From Qipengyuania marisflavi (GTDB lineage Bacteria > Pseudomonadota > Alphaproteobacteria > Sphingomonadales > Sphingomonadaceae), in contig NZ_VCAO01000002.1 of NCBI RefSeq assembly GCF_005884405.1, positions 248,001-312,000 on the forward strand: a DNA stretch of 64,000 nt. Direction: 5' to 3'. Positions 34,686 through 44,900 of the stretch are shown here, piece after piece. The notes beneath the pieces were generated by a model. That model saw only the letters and a program-made list of their open reading frames with translations, did no database searches and was not told the DNA's origin. Position 1 is the stretch's first letter. Every line of letters starts with the position of its first letter. The translations under genes and the position numbers were made by a program.

Positions 34686-35966
34686 TCAGGCCTCGGCAAT
34701 CGGGGTTTCGGGGGCCTGTCTTGCGGCAATGAAATAGAACCCTGTGCCCAGCACGATCAGCCCGCCCAGCACTGCAAAGGCCTTGGCATCGGCGTGGGTC
34801 GCAACCCACAGCGAGCTGACAAAGGCAAACCCTGCCACCAGCGCATGGGGCACATTGATCGCGCCGTCGCGCTTCTCCAGCACGGGCAGCGCGGCGCAGC
34901 TGATCAGGTATGTGACCAGCCGGGTCAGCGTGCCCGCCACCGCCAGCACCTCAAACCCTTCCCACAGGCCAAACAGTATCCCCGCCACGCCATAAAACAG
35001 GATCGAATTGGAGGGCGTGAGCCAGCGCGGGCTGACATAGCCAAACCAGCGCGGCAGCATCCCGCGCTCGGCCATGCCATAGGTCATGCGCGGCAGGCTG
35101 ATACCGCCGGCAAAATTGTTCGCGCCGATGCTGAAAGCTGCCGCGGTGACGATGGCGATCGCACCCAGTTTACCCATGATCTCCTGCGCCGCGCCAGCCA
35201 GCGCATTGCTGTCGTTGACCGCGCCGGGTGCAATAGCGAGATAGGCCCAGATCACGGCCATATACAGCAGCGTGACCGCCGCCAGCATAGTGACCAGCGC
35301 CAGCGGTACATCGCGCTTGGGCTGCTTCATTTCGCCAGCGGGCAGGGTGACGCCCTCAAACCCGATAAAGGCGTAATAGGTCAGCAGTATGATCGTCTCG
35401 GCCTCGCTAAACACGGGCAGGGCAAAGCCAATGTCCCCGGTCCCAGCGAACAGTGCGGCCACCACCAGCAGGCCTAGAGGGGCCAGCTTTACGGCAGTCA
35501 TCAGCCCCAAAGTCCCGACCGATTTCTTCATGCCGAATAGATTGATCGCGGTCAGCACGGCGATGATCGCGGTGACGGTAATCGGGCGGATCAATGGCCC
35601 GTCCAGCACCGGGAACAATGCAGCCAGATAAGTGACCATCACATGGGTGTTTGCCGCCACTGTGACGATGGCGCTGGTATAGCGTGCCCAACCGGCCTGA
35701 AAGCCAATGAAGCGGCCAAACGCAGCCTCGCCATACAGGATCGGTCCTCCGCTGTGATCGAACCGCCCCGCCAGCCAGGCGAAGGTCAGGATCAGCGGCA
35801 GGAACAGCAATCCGCCCAGCAGCATCATCCACGGCGCAAAATCGCCCACTGCGGCCACCAGCACTGCGGGCAGCGCAAAGATGCCTGCGCCGATCATGCC
35901 ATTGACCGGGAACAGCGCAGTGCCCCAGAAACCCACCGTGCGCGGCGGCGCGATATTCGTGCTCAT
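34686..35966 (-). CDS. APC-superfamily amino acid permease
   Basis: A 426-residue membrane protein with about 12 hydrophobic segments. The APC signature near the N-terminus is ALFPVNGMIGAGIFALPAVL, and GFEGVTLPAGEMKQPKRDVP lies in the middle. It is a proton-coupled transporter of amino acids or amines, exact substrate unknown. The ATG at 35966 was chosen for the preceding AGGGGA. It is divergent from uvrC. Confidence 0.9.
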   Translation of the reverse strand: MSTNIAPPRTVGFWGTALFPVNGMIGAGIFALPAVLVAAVGDFAPWMMLLGGLLFLPLILTFAWLAGRFDHSGGPILYGEAAFGRFIGFQAGWARYTSAIVTVAANTHVMVTYLAALFPVLDGPLIRPITVTAIIAVLTAINLFGMKKSVGTLGLMTAVKLAPLGLLVVAALFAGTGDIGFALPVFSEAETIILLTYYAFIGFEGVTLPAGEMKQPKRDVPLALVTMLAAVTLLYMAVIWAYLAIAPGAVNDSNALAGAAQEIMGKLGAIAIVTAAAFSIGANNFAGGISLPRMTYGMAERGMLPRWFGYVSPRWLTPSNSILFYGVAGILFGLWEGFEVLAVAGTLTRLVTYLISCAALPVLEKRDGAINVPHALVAGFAFVSSLWVATHADAKAFAVLGGLIVLGTGFYFIAARQAPETPIAEA

Positions 35967-36070
35967 GATATCCCCTTGCGTCACCCGCGACGCTGCCCGC
36001 ATTCGCGCAGCGGTGCAAGCGCAACGACAGGCGATTGAGATTGGCGGACGCCGCGCCTATCTCCCTCCGA

Positions 36071-38014
36071 ATGGCCCGAACCCCTGCCGGATCCCCGCCT
36101 GACCCCCGTGGGCAAGAGCGCTTCAATGAAGACCGCGCGACCTATACGGTTGCCAGCGGCCAGCAAGATCTTGAAGCGGGCATCACCGCCATTCGCGAGG
36201 TGGTGCAGACGCTCAAGCCGCATCCCGGTGTATACCGCATGCTCGATACACGCGGTGATGTGCTGTATGTCGGCAAAGCGCGCAGCCTGAAGGCGCGGGT
36301 GGCCAATTACACGCAGCCCAAGGGGCTTTCCAACCGCCTGATCCGCATGATTGGCAGCACGCGGCGGATGGAGATCGTCACTACCAATTCGGAAGCCGAA
36401 GCACTGCTGCTGGAAGCGCAGCTGATCAAGCGGTTCCGCCCGCCGTTCAACGTGCTGCTGCGCGACGACAAGAGCTTTCCATTCATCCTGCTGCGCGTCG
36501 ATCACGATTTCCCGCGCATTTCCAAACATCGCGGCGCGCGGCGGGCGAAAGGCAATTATTACGGCCCGTTCGCCAGCGCCGGATCGGTCAACACCACGAT
36601 CAATGCGCTGCAAAAACTGTTCCTGCTGCGCAGTTGCACCGACAGTTTTTTCAGTCGCCGTGACCGGCCATGCCTGCTATACCAGATCAAGCGTTGCTCC
36701 GCGCCCTGCGTGGGCCGGATCGATGCTGATGGCTATGGCGAGTTGGTGCAGGAGGCGAAGGACTTTCTGGCAGGCAAATCGGGCGCAGTGCAGGCCAAGA
36801 TCGAAAAGCAGATGGCAGCAGCTGCGGCCAATCTGGAGTTTGAAACCGCCGCCATGCTGCGCGACCGGCTGCGTGCGGCGACTTTCATTCAGGGCAGTCA
36901 GGCCATCAACGCCAGCGGTGTGGGGGATGCGGATATCTTTGCGCTATCCGCCAAGGGCGGGCAGGTCGGGGTGCAGGCGTTCTTCATCCGGGGCGGACAG
37001 AACTGGGGGCACCGGGCCTTTTTCCCGCGCCACACGCAGGACATTGCCGAGGATGAGGTGCTGGCCGACGTCCTGCTGCAATTTTACGAGGAAGTGCCGC
37101 CGCCGCGCACCATTCTGGTCGATCGCGCGCTGCCCGAACAGGAACTGATCGCCGAGGCGCTGGCCGAGAAGGCCGGGCACCGCGTCGAAATCTCTATCCC
37201 GCAGCGCGGTTCCCGCCGTCAGCTGATGGAGCAGGCGCAGCGCAATGCGGTCGAGGCGCTGGAGCGGAGGCTGGCGGAAAGCGGCACCAAGGCGCGGACC
37301 TTGCGCGAGCTGGCCGAATTCCTCGAGCTGCCCGAACCGCCGCAGCGGATCGAAGTCTATGACAACAGCCATATCCAAGGCACCAAGGCGGTCGGCGCGA
37401 TGGTGGTGGCGGGGCCGGAAGGCTTCGAGAAAGGCCAGTACCGCAAGTTCAATATCAAGACCGCGCAGGGCAATGACGATTTCGCAATGATGCGCGAGGT
37501 CATGGGCCGCCGCTTCGCGCGCGCCATGAAGGACGATCCCGATCGCCAGCAGGCGGGGGTGTGGCCCGATCTGGTACTGATCGATGGCGGCAAGGGCCAG
37601 ATGTCATCGGTGCGCGATACGCTGGAGGAAATGGGGATCGAGGATGTCCCGCTGATCGCCATCGCCAAGGGTCCGCATCATGGACGTGAAGGGCGCGAGG
37701 TGTTTCATTTTCCCGATGGCCGCGAAAAAACCTTGCCGACCAATTCGCCGGTGCTGTTCCACCTCCAGCGACTGCGCGACGAGGTTCACCGCTTCGCCAT
37801 TGGCGCGCACCGCGCCAAGCGCAGCCGCGCGATTACGGCCAGTCCGCTGGACGAGATTCCCGGCATCGGGCCGTCACGCAAACGCGCCTTGCTGCTGCAT
37901 TTCGGCACCGCCGGAAAAGTCCGCGCTGCCAGCCTGCAAGACCTGCAACGCGCCCCCGGCATCAGCGAGGGCGTGGCGCAGCTGATCTATGATTTCTATC
38001 ACGCGGGCGGGTAA
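36071..38014 (+). CDS. uvrC: Excinuclease ABC subunit C
   Basis: A 647-residue UvrC, which makes the dual incisions in nucleotide excision repair. The GIY-YIG nuclease domain is at the N-terminus (HPGVYRMLDTRGDVLYVGKA). A Cys-bearing segment CLLYQIKRCSAPCVG and a UVR motif follow. The RNase H-like 5' nuclease domain shows EVYDNSHIQGTKAVGAMVV and DLVLIDGGKGQ. C-terminal helix-hairpin-helix motifs (IPGIGPSRKRALLLHFGT, APGISEGVAQLI) end the protein. The start at 36071 is preferred; a 36035 start is also in frame. pgsA, often next to uvrC in this group, is not downstream here. Confidence 0.97.
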   Translation: MARTPAGSPPDPRGQERFNEDRATYTVASGQQDLEAGITAIREVVQTLKPHPGVYRMLDTRGDVLYVGKARSLKARVANYTQPKGLSNRLIRMIGSTRRMEIVTTNSEAEALLLEAQLIKRFRPPFNVLLRDDKSFPFILLRVDHDFPRISKHRGARRAKGNYYGPFASAGSVNTTINALQKLFLLRSCTDSFFSRRDRPCLLYQIKRCSAPCVGRIDADGYGELVQEAKDFLAGKSGAVQAKIEKQMAAAAANLEFETAAMLRDRLRAATFIQGSQAINASGVGDADIFALSAKGGQVGVQAFFIRGGQNWGHRAFFPRHTQDIAEDEVLADVLLQFYEEVPPPRTILVDRALPEQELIAEALAEKAGHRVEISIPQRGSRRQLMEQAQRNAVEALERRLAESGTKARTLRELAEFLELPEPPQRIEVYDNSHIQGTKAVGAMVVAGPEGFEKGQYRKFNIKTAQGNDDFAMMREVMGRRFARAMKDDPDRQQAGVWPDLVLIDGGKGQMSSVRDTLEEMGIEDVPLIAIAKGPHHGREGREVFHFPDGREKTLPTNSPVLFHLQRLRDEVHRFAIGAHRAKRSRAITASPLDEIPGIGPSRKRALLLHFGTAGKVRAASLQDLQRAPGISEGVAQLIYDFYHAGG

Positions 38015-38031
38015 GAAGCCCCGCGCTGAGC

Positions 38032-39621
38032 CTATTCGCGGACCAGTTCGAGATCGTGGAAGTCGAAAGAGAAATCGGTGATGTCCGAAATTGCTTTCAT
38101 GGTCATCCCCGTGACCGTGCCATCTGCGACGGTAAAGGTAACAAAGGCATCGGCTTTCAATGTTTTATCCGCCCAAATCGCAGCGAAGGTATCGCCGTCA
38201 AAGGGGGTGAGCGGGCCGTCGAGAACTTCCGACCGGCTCATATCGATATGCAGTTTGCCGCGCGTTTCGCTGATGGTCACAGTGCCGTACCAGGGATCAC
38301 GATAAACCCCGGCATAGGCTGATAGCGGCAGCGTAGGCTTGGCGGCACCCTTGGGCGGAGCGGCGGCATTGGCAACCAGTGCCTTGGCAGCTTTGTTCTG
38401 TTCCAAGCTGGCAGCGATGGCACCACCGATCACATCACTGTCCTGTTCGCCATCAGCCAGCACATCGGCAATCTGCCGCGTCCACGCAGCGGGCGTGCTC
38501 ATGTAGTCATTCGATGATGCGAAAATGGCGATATTCTTTTGCGGCAGCAGGATGAAATTGCTGGTTACCCCCGGTGCGCCGCCCGAATGTGTGATCATCG
38601 GCGTGCCTTCGAAATCGCGCACAAACCAGCCCAGCGCGTACATCGCCAGATTGGTGGATCCGCCGCTTTCGGCAATTCTGCCGCTGCCGACCGGCGTGAC
38701 GCCTTTCCACAACTCGCGGGCCTGATCTTCGCTGATCAGCCGCATTCCGTCTGCGGTCACGCCGCGATCAAACCATAATTTGGCCCAGACCATCATGTCG
38801 CCGGCAGTGCAGAAAATGCCGCCCGCCGCGTTCCATGTGGTGCTGAAGGCCGTGCGCGGATCAATGGGCTTGCCTGTGACCGCGCCAGCCGGACGTTCAT
38901 GCCCGGAAACCACCGCCCGCCCGGGGGCAATCCGGCTGCGGTCGGCCGCGCATTGTGTCATGCCGACAGGGGCGAAAATCTCGTCGGTAATGAAGCTCGC
39001 CCAGCTTTTGCCGGAAACCCGCTCGATCACTTCACCGGCCACGATATATAGCAGATTGTCATAGGCATAGCCGTCGCGGAAACCGGTGCTGGGTTTCAGA
39101 TGCGGCAGCGCGCGCAGAATATCGTCGGCTTTGGCATCGCCATCGGGCCAGATCAGCAAATCGCCTGCACCCAGGGGCAGACCAGAGCGGTGTGTCAGCG
39201 CGTCTCGGATGGTGAAATGTTCGCTGACCCACGGGTCATACATGGCGAATTCGGGAATGTATTTGCGGATCGGATCGTCCCAATCCAGCTCGCCGCGATC
39301 GACCAATATGGCCAGCGCGGTGGTGGTGAACGCCTTGGAAATGGAGGCAATGGGGAACAGCGTGTCCACCGTTACCGGACGGCCAGACCCCTCCTCCTCG
39401 ACACCCAATGCTCCGGTATAGACTACGTTGCCATCGACCATCACCGCAGCAACCATACCAGTGGCATGGAGACCGTCGGCAATCCGCTGTGCTTCGCCCG
39501 CGTAATCGGGGACCGTCACAGCCGGAGCTGATGCGGTCAGCGGCGGGGCAGGATCATGCGCCTGAGCCGTCGGCGCAGCCAATGTGCACATTGCAACCGT
39601 ACAAAAAATCCGCAGCTTCAT
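38032..39621 (-). CDS. Class C beta-lactamase-like serine hydrolase
   Basis: A 529-residue exported protein with a signal peptide (about residues 1-21) and a beta-lactamase/PBP-like fold. The catalytic pattern is Ser93-x-x-Lys96 (IASISKAF) with Tyr187-Asp-Asn189. HSGGAPG takes the place of the KTG triad. Members act as esterases or D-aminopeptidases rather than true beta-lactamases. The C-terminal region (about 400-529) is an extra domain seen in such hydrolases (YAGVYRDPWYGTVTISE). It is convergent with uvrC. Confidence 0.92.
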   Translation of the reverse strand: MKLRIFCTVAMCTLAAPTAQAHDPAPPLTASAPAVTVPDYAGEAQRIADGLHATGMVAAVMVDGNVVYTGALGVEEEGSGRPVTVDTLFPIASISKAFTTTALAILVDRGELDWDDPIRKYIPEFAMYDPWVSEHFTIRDALTHRSGLPLGAGDLLIWPDGDAKADDILRALPHLKPSTGFRDGYAYDNLLYIVAGEVIERVSGKSWASFITDEIFAPVGMTQCAADRSRIAPGRAVVSGHERPAGAVTGKPIDPRTAFSTTWNAAGGIFCTAGDMMVWAKLWFDRGVTADGMRLISEDQARELWKGVTPVGSGRIAESGGSTNLAMYALGWFVRDFEGTPMITHSGGAPGVTSNFILLPQKNIAIFASSNDYMSTPAAWTRQIADVLADGEQDSDVIGGAIAASLEQNKAAKALVANAAAPPKGAAKPTLPLSAYAGVYRDPWYGTVTISETRGKLHIDMSRSEVLDGPLTPFDGDTFAAIWADKTLKADAFVTFTVADGTVTGMTMKAISDITDFSFDFHDLELVRE

Positions 39622-39669
39622 AGCCCTGTCCCCTGTTTGCTAAGGTCAGGTCTATGAGAGTGGACGGTC

Positions 39670-39692
39670 AGCGCCAAATCATTTCTGGCGCT
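39670..39692. terminator. Weak hairpin downstream of the DEAD-box helicase gene
   Basis: A 7-bp stem, AGCGCCA / TGGCGCT, with a 9-nt loop lies 8 nt beyond the helicase stop codon on the minus strand. No T-run follows, so a factor-independent terminator role is uncertain. Confidence 0.35.
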
Positions 39693-39700
39693 TGCTCTGA

Positions 39701-41722
39701 TCAGTTGGAGGGCTTGCCCGGCTTGCCCTTGAAACCGCCGCCCGGCTTGGGTTTGCCTTTGCCGGGGAAGGGCTTGCCGCCTGGCTTGCCGCCGAATTTT
39801 CCGCCCGGCTTCGCGCCAAACTTGCCGCGCGGCTTGTTATCGAAGGGATCGGCAGGCTTGGCACCGAATGAACCACCCGGCTTGCCAGCGGGTTTGCCGC
39901 CAGCATAGCCGCCGGGCTTGCCGCCGCTTGGCTTTCCACCGACATAACCGCCGGGCTTGCCGCCGGTCGGCTTGCCTCCAGCATAACCGCCGGGCTTGCG
40001 GTCGGGGCCGCCATGGCGAGAGCGCGGCGGGCCGCGATCGGGCCGGGAACTGTTCGACCGAGGGCCGTTGGAGCGGGGTCCGTCGCGGCGATTGGTGCGC
40101 GCGGCTTCGCGCGGGCCATCGGGCGCCGGTTCGATCACGATGGAATCCTGGTCATCATCACCCTCGGAAGTCCGTCCCAGAGCTTCCTGGAATTTGGCAG
40201 CTGCGGCGCGAGGAACCTGGAAATGGGTTTCGGTCTGGCCGATCTTGATGGCGCCGATTTCATTGCGCGTGATATGGCCACGGCGACACAGCAGCGGCAG
40301 GATCCAGCGGGCTTCGGCGTTCTGATTTCGGCCGATGGCGATGCGGAACCACACGATGTCCTCGAACCCTTCGCGGTGGCGCTGCTGCTTGGCGGCGTCA
40401 CGCGCTTCGGGCGTGTTGGCGAGCAATTCCTCGGGCTGCGGCATCGCGGCGCGGTGCGCGTGCACCAGCGCGGCGGCGATGTCTTCGGGTGTGCGCTGTT
40501 CCATCAGCTGCTTTGCCAGCGCGCGATCCTCGTCCTCATATTCGGTCGGGGTCATCAGTGCGGTCAGCAACCGCTCACGGTCCTTTTCGCGAATGTCGTC
40601 AGGAGTGGGGGCATCCATCCACTCCGCTTCGATCTTCGCTCCGCGCAGCATTCCTTCGACGCGGCGGCGGCGGTTGTACGGCACGATAATCGCGGCGGTG
40701 CCCTTTTTGCCAGCACGGCCGGTACGGCCCGAACGATGCTGCAAAATCTCGGCATCGCGGGGGATCTCGACATGAACCACCAGGCTCAGCGTGGGCAGAT
40801 CGATCCCGCGTGAGGCGACATCCGTGGCCACACAAACGCGCACGCGGCGGTCGCGCATGGCCTGCAGTGCCTGATTGCGCTCGGACTGCGAATGCTCGCC
40901 CGACAGCGCGACAGCGGCGAACCCGCGTTCCTGCAGGGTGGCGTGCAGATGGCGCACATTGTCGCGCGTGGCGCAGAACAGGATCGCCGTCTCCGCCTCA
41001 TGGTAACGCAGGATATTGACCACTGCGTTCTCGATTTCGGAAGGCGATACAGTGATCGCCTGATAGCTGATATCTCCGTGGCCGCGGTCCTGACCCACCA
41101 GCGACAGGCGCACCGCGTCGGTCTGGTAACGCTGCGCCAGCGCCACGATGGACTTGGGCATGGTGGCCGAAAACAGCAGGGTGCGGCGGGTGTCGGGCGT
41201 GGCGTCGAGGATTTCCTCCAGATCGTCACGGAACCCCATGTCGAGCATTTCGTCCGCTTCATCCAGCACCGCGCCGATCAGGCCCGACAGGTCGAGCGCG
41301 CCGCGTTCCAGATGGTCGCGCAACCGGCCCGGCGTGCCCACGACAATCGCGGGGCCAGAGCGCAATGCGCGGCGTTCTTTCGAGGCGTCCATCCCGCCGA
41401 CACAGGTAGCGATCCGCAGTCCGGCCTTGGCATAGAGCCACGCCAGTTCGCGGCTGACCTGCAGGGCCAGTTCGCGGGTTGGTGCAATCACCAGCGCCAG
41501 CGGCTTCTCAACCAGCGGCACATTGGCGGTTTCGGCCAGCAGCGCATCGGCCAGCGCCAGCCCGAACGCCACGGTCTTGCCCGAACCGGTCTGTGCCGAA
41601 ACGACCAGATCGCGGCCCACGGCCTCAGGCTCAAGCACGGCGGCCTGGACCGGGGTGGGGGCGGTATATCCGCGTTCGGCAAGGGCTTCGCCGAGAATCG
41701 GCGGCAGGGTTTCAAAACTCAT
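39701..41722 (-). CDS. DEAD-box RNA helicase with DbpA-like domain and Gly/Lys repeat tail
   Basis: A 673-residue ATP-dependent RNA helicase. The helicase core has QTGSGKT, PTRELALQVS, VLDEADEML, SAT and HRSGRTGRAGKKG. A DbpA-type RNA-binding domain follows (FRIAIGRNQNAEARWILPLLCRRGHITRNEIGAIKI). The last ~130 residues are unstructured and rich in Gly, Lys, Pro and Arg, with a tandem repeat (PGGYAGGKPTGGK, about 13 residues, three copies). It probably works in ribosome assembly or cold adaptation, as other DbpA/DeaD-type enzymes do. The start at 41722 is the Met before FETLPPILGEAL. Confidence 0.94.
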   Translation of the reverse strand: MSFETLPPILGEALAERGYTAPTPVQAAVLEPEAVGRDLVVSAQTGSGKTVAFGLALADALLAETANVPLVEKPLALVIAPTRELALQVSRELAWLYAKAGLRIATCVGGMDASKERRALRSGPAIVVGTPGRLRDHLERGALDLSGLIGAVLDEADEMLDMGFRDDLEEILDATPDTRRTLLFSATMPKSIVALAQRYQTDAVRLSLVGQDRGHGDISYQAITVSPSEIENAVVNILRYHEAETAILFCATRDNVRHLHATLQERGFAAVALSGEHSQSERNQALQAMRDRRVRVCVATDVASRGIDLPTLSLVVHVEIPRDAEILQHRSGRTGRAGKKGTAAIIVPYNRRRRVEGMLRGAKIEAEWMDAPTPDDIREKDRERLLTALMTPTEYEDEDRALAKQLMEQRTPEDIAAALVHAHRAAMPQPEELLANTPEARDAAKQQRHREGFEDIVWFRIAIGRNQNAEARWILPLLCRRGHITRNEIGAIKIGQTETHFQVPRAAAAKFQEALGRTSEGDDDQDSIVIEPAPDGPREAARTNRRDGPRSNGPRSNSSRPDRGPPRSRHGGPDRKPGGYAGGKPTGGKPGGYVGGKPSGGKPGGYAGGKPAGKPGGSFGAKPADPFDNKPRGKFGAKPGGKFGGKPGGKPFPGKGKPKPGGGFKGKPGKPSN
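39881..39994 (-). repeat. Tandem repeat in the helicase C-terminal tail
   Basis: Three tandem units of 39, 39 and 36 nt encode PGGYAGGKPTGGK, PGGYVGGKPSGGK and PGGYAGGKPAGK. Third-base differences between units show it is not a very recent expansion. The surrounding tail is also Gly/Lys/Pro-rich. Confidence 0.85.
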
Positions 41723-41915
41723 GATGCTCACAGGGTCTGGGCACCGGAAATTCGGTGCGGATGGGGAGATGGAACGTTCAAGGCCGTTTCCGGGGCCGGT
41801 GTGTCGCGCGTTTGCGGGCATCAAAGCCCGACGCGCGCCCGGCGTGTGCGGCGGCGCCTACACGATTGTGCAGCGTTTGGCTTGCAGTTTTTTTGCAGGT
41901 GCGAAATGGAGGGGT

Positions 41916-44900
41916 TCAGGTGTCGAGCGGAAGCTTGATCTCGCGCATGATCCGGTCGGTTTCGATCAGGATTTTCACGATTTTCTGATAATGCCCGATA
42001 TCGTCATAGCCAAGGCTGCGTCCGCGCCGGTCCTTGAGCCATTTCTGCGCGGGCTGATATCCGCCGATGTGGAACTCCCACGCCAGTTTGGGCACCCCGG
42101 CGAAATACTGTTCCCTATTGATATACACGTTTCCGCCTTCCAGCCTGGGATGGCCGCTGGCGACCACATCATCGCCGTGGCCGTGATAGGGAAAAGGCGT
42201 GTCGCCAATGGCGGCGGGTTCCATCAGGTGGAGACGGCGTAGGGCCTCACCCTTCTCGCTGATATGCGCGAACACCTCCGGGCTGGCCGGATAGGGAATG
42301 CGCGGGAAGTCGATCTTGAGGAATTCGGCGAAGGTCTCGCGGTAATCGGGGCTGTGCAGCACGCCGTAGATATAGTCGAACACTTTGACCTCTGACGGGC
42401 GCGCTTCGCCGGTCGCGGCGCGGAAATCTTCCTCCGGCCCAGCTTGGTCGGCGGGATCGATCCCGGCGGCTTTGCAGATTTCGGCGTAGAGCATGGGGTC
42501 GAGGTTTACGGTGCGCTCGGTTGGGGCAAGCGCATCGGTTTGTTGGGCGTTTTCGTCTGGGTAGAGGTAAAGGGGGAAATTGACCGACTGAGTGCTGCTT
42601 TCGGCAAATTTCGTTTCTGAGATTTTTTCAGTGACAAAAAAGTGATCCGCAGTTGGGTTCTTGTTGCTGCGCGCAGTGGCTAACCCAAGATTGATGTGTC
42701 GGTGAAAGTGATTCATGACTCTTTCACGTCGGTGAACCGCCACGTGGGGGTCATATATCGTCCATCGATCATCGAACGGACGATACGAAATCGGGGCCAA
42801 CTGTTGTCTGGCTGCCTGAACCGACAATTCCCTCTTAGCGCTTTCGAAATTCCACTGCGTGGTAGAGCAAAGGCGGAAATGCTTTCGCGCGTCCGTTTCA
42901 TTTGCTGATGCCAGCAAGAGACTTACTTTTTCGATAGCTTCAGTAGCACTCCACGAGATAGCAAATTGATCTTGGGTAGTTACAATTCCGGGGGCAGGTC
43001 TACCGTTTGGTGAAAAGAGTTCAGCTGTAGAAAATCCAACTTGATATGCGACCAACAAATCCTCGTTTGTCGGTTTGAACCGCCAAGGGGGCGATTTGGG
43101 AGTCGCATCTGCGAATAACATTGAATTGAGGCTCGCTTCCCGCAGCGCCGCATACTTTGCCTCCCGCTTTCCCCAAAGCTCTGCATGGCTCACCGTTGCA
43201 TCGTCCACTTTAGCGCTTGAATTGTGTAACTTCTTAACTGCTAGAATGATGGCAACACCCTGCTGAATATCGAAGACATTCTTATCGGGCGTTTCGTCGG
43301 GAGAGACTTCTTTTCGCTTAGAATTACCATGTAAGTCAATAATATGGATACTGTCGAACGTTTCTCTAAGATGTCTCCTCATGTCGAGAAAGGTCGGATT
43401 ATCTAGATAGGCGTGGTTGGTAATAAGTCCCATTATACCATGCCCGTTCTTGGCAATCATATGTTCTGACATTCGGACGAATTTTACGTAATCATCTGAA
43501 AGCCATTTCGCTTGCGCAGGTCGCTTCAATTCAGGGCTAACCTTGTATTCACTCATTAAGCCTTCAATCCAATCGCCAAAGTTCGACGAATGTCCCGAAT
43601 AGGGCGGGTTCCCGATCACGCACATGATCGGCGTCTGGCGCTTCACCTCGCTCGCACCGCGCGCTTCGTCGGCGAGTTGCTGGAAGAACAAATCCTTGAC
43701 CTCGCGCTCGGCGGGTTCCAGCGCATTGGTCAGCCAGACGGACAGGCGCGGCGGGTTCTTGCTCGGCACATAGCCGCTCTCGGTCAGCTGCATGTCCAGC
43801 TTCATATGGCACATGGCATAGCTGGCCATCAGCAGCTCGAACCCGTGCAGGCGCGGCAGCAAGTCCTCCTCGACATAGCTGGACCATTTGCCCGGTGCGC
43901 GGGCCTTCACCCGGTCGGCAATGGTTTGTACCGTCTTGGCCAGGAAAGTGCCGGTGCCGGTTGCCGGATCGAGGATTTGCACGCGGTGCACGTCCTTCTT
44001 GATCGTCACCGCTTTGCCGTCCTTGGTCTCGCCTGTGTCCCAGTCCACCGTCACCTTGCCGGTGTCCGCCAGCCCGTCGGCAATCCCAAACTCGCTTTTC
44101 AGCACATCGTCCACGGCGCGGACGATGAAATCGACCACCGGTTCCGGCGTGTACCAGACCCCCCGGCTTTTGCGCTTTTTAGGATTGTATGCGGCAAGAA
44201 AGGTTTCGTAGAAGTGGATGAAGGGATCGTTGCGGGCGGTGAACTTGCCGAATTCCGCAAACAGCGAATGCGGATCGCTGGCGCGCAGCACTTCGGCAAG
44301 ATCGTCCACTACGTAACGCAGCCGGTCGGGAATGTCGTAACCCGCAATATATTGGAACAGCCCGCGCAGGAACGGGTTTGACTTCGGCAGCTTTTCCAGT
44401 GCCTCCTGCCGGCTGAAAGTCTCGAGGCTGTCGTCGTGCAGCCGCGCGGCGAACATGCCGTAGGTAATCGTCTCGGCATAAATATCGGCGAATTCGCCCG
44501 GCTCCAGATTGGGCAGCAAATTCTCTTTGAAGGTGGTGAACTGGCGGCCCAGCCCCTTCTGAAACGCCGGGTCTTCGGCCAGTGCAATGCCGACTTCATC
44601 CTTGATGATCGCCGCCTTGCCCGCCATCATTTCCGCCAGCTTTTGTGCGCTGGTGATGCTGATGGGTTTTTGCTGGGCAAAGGATTTTAGCTGACGCTCA
44701 AGCTCGTCGAATTTGCCGGGCAGCGGCTGCAACCCGCCAAGGCCACCCATGAAATCCGCGATGGAAGTATGGTGAACCACATCCTTGTTGCGGATGAATT
44801 CGAAATCGACGCCATTGGTATAAAGCAGGTTGGGGTACGCGTTTTCATAGCGCCTGCGCTGTTCGACGCTGTAGCCTTTCAACTTGATGACATCCTTGGG

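Noticed and set aside
36944-37378. Minus-strand 144-codon frame inside uvrC
   Set aside because: It is antisense to a textbook UvrC catalytic domain.
39654-39908. Plus-strand Gly/Pro/Leu-rich frame opposite the helicase tail
   Set aside because: It is the complement of the repeat-rich helicase tail; the regular LPxGLP pattern follows from the repeats.
41523-42242. 239-codon plus-strand frame across the helicase start and the end of the R-M gene
   Set aside because: It runs antisense to both recognised genes and shows no conserved segment; the 193-nt gap between them has no independent support as coding.
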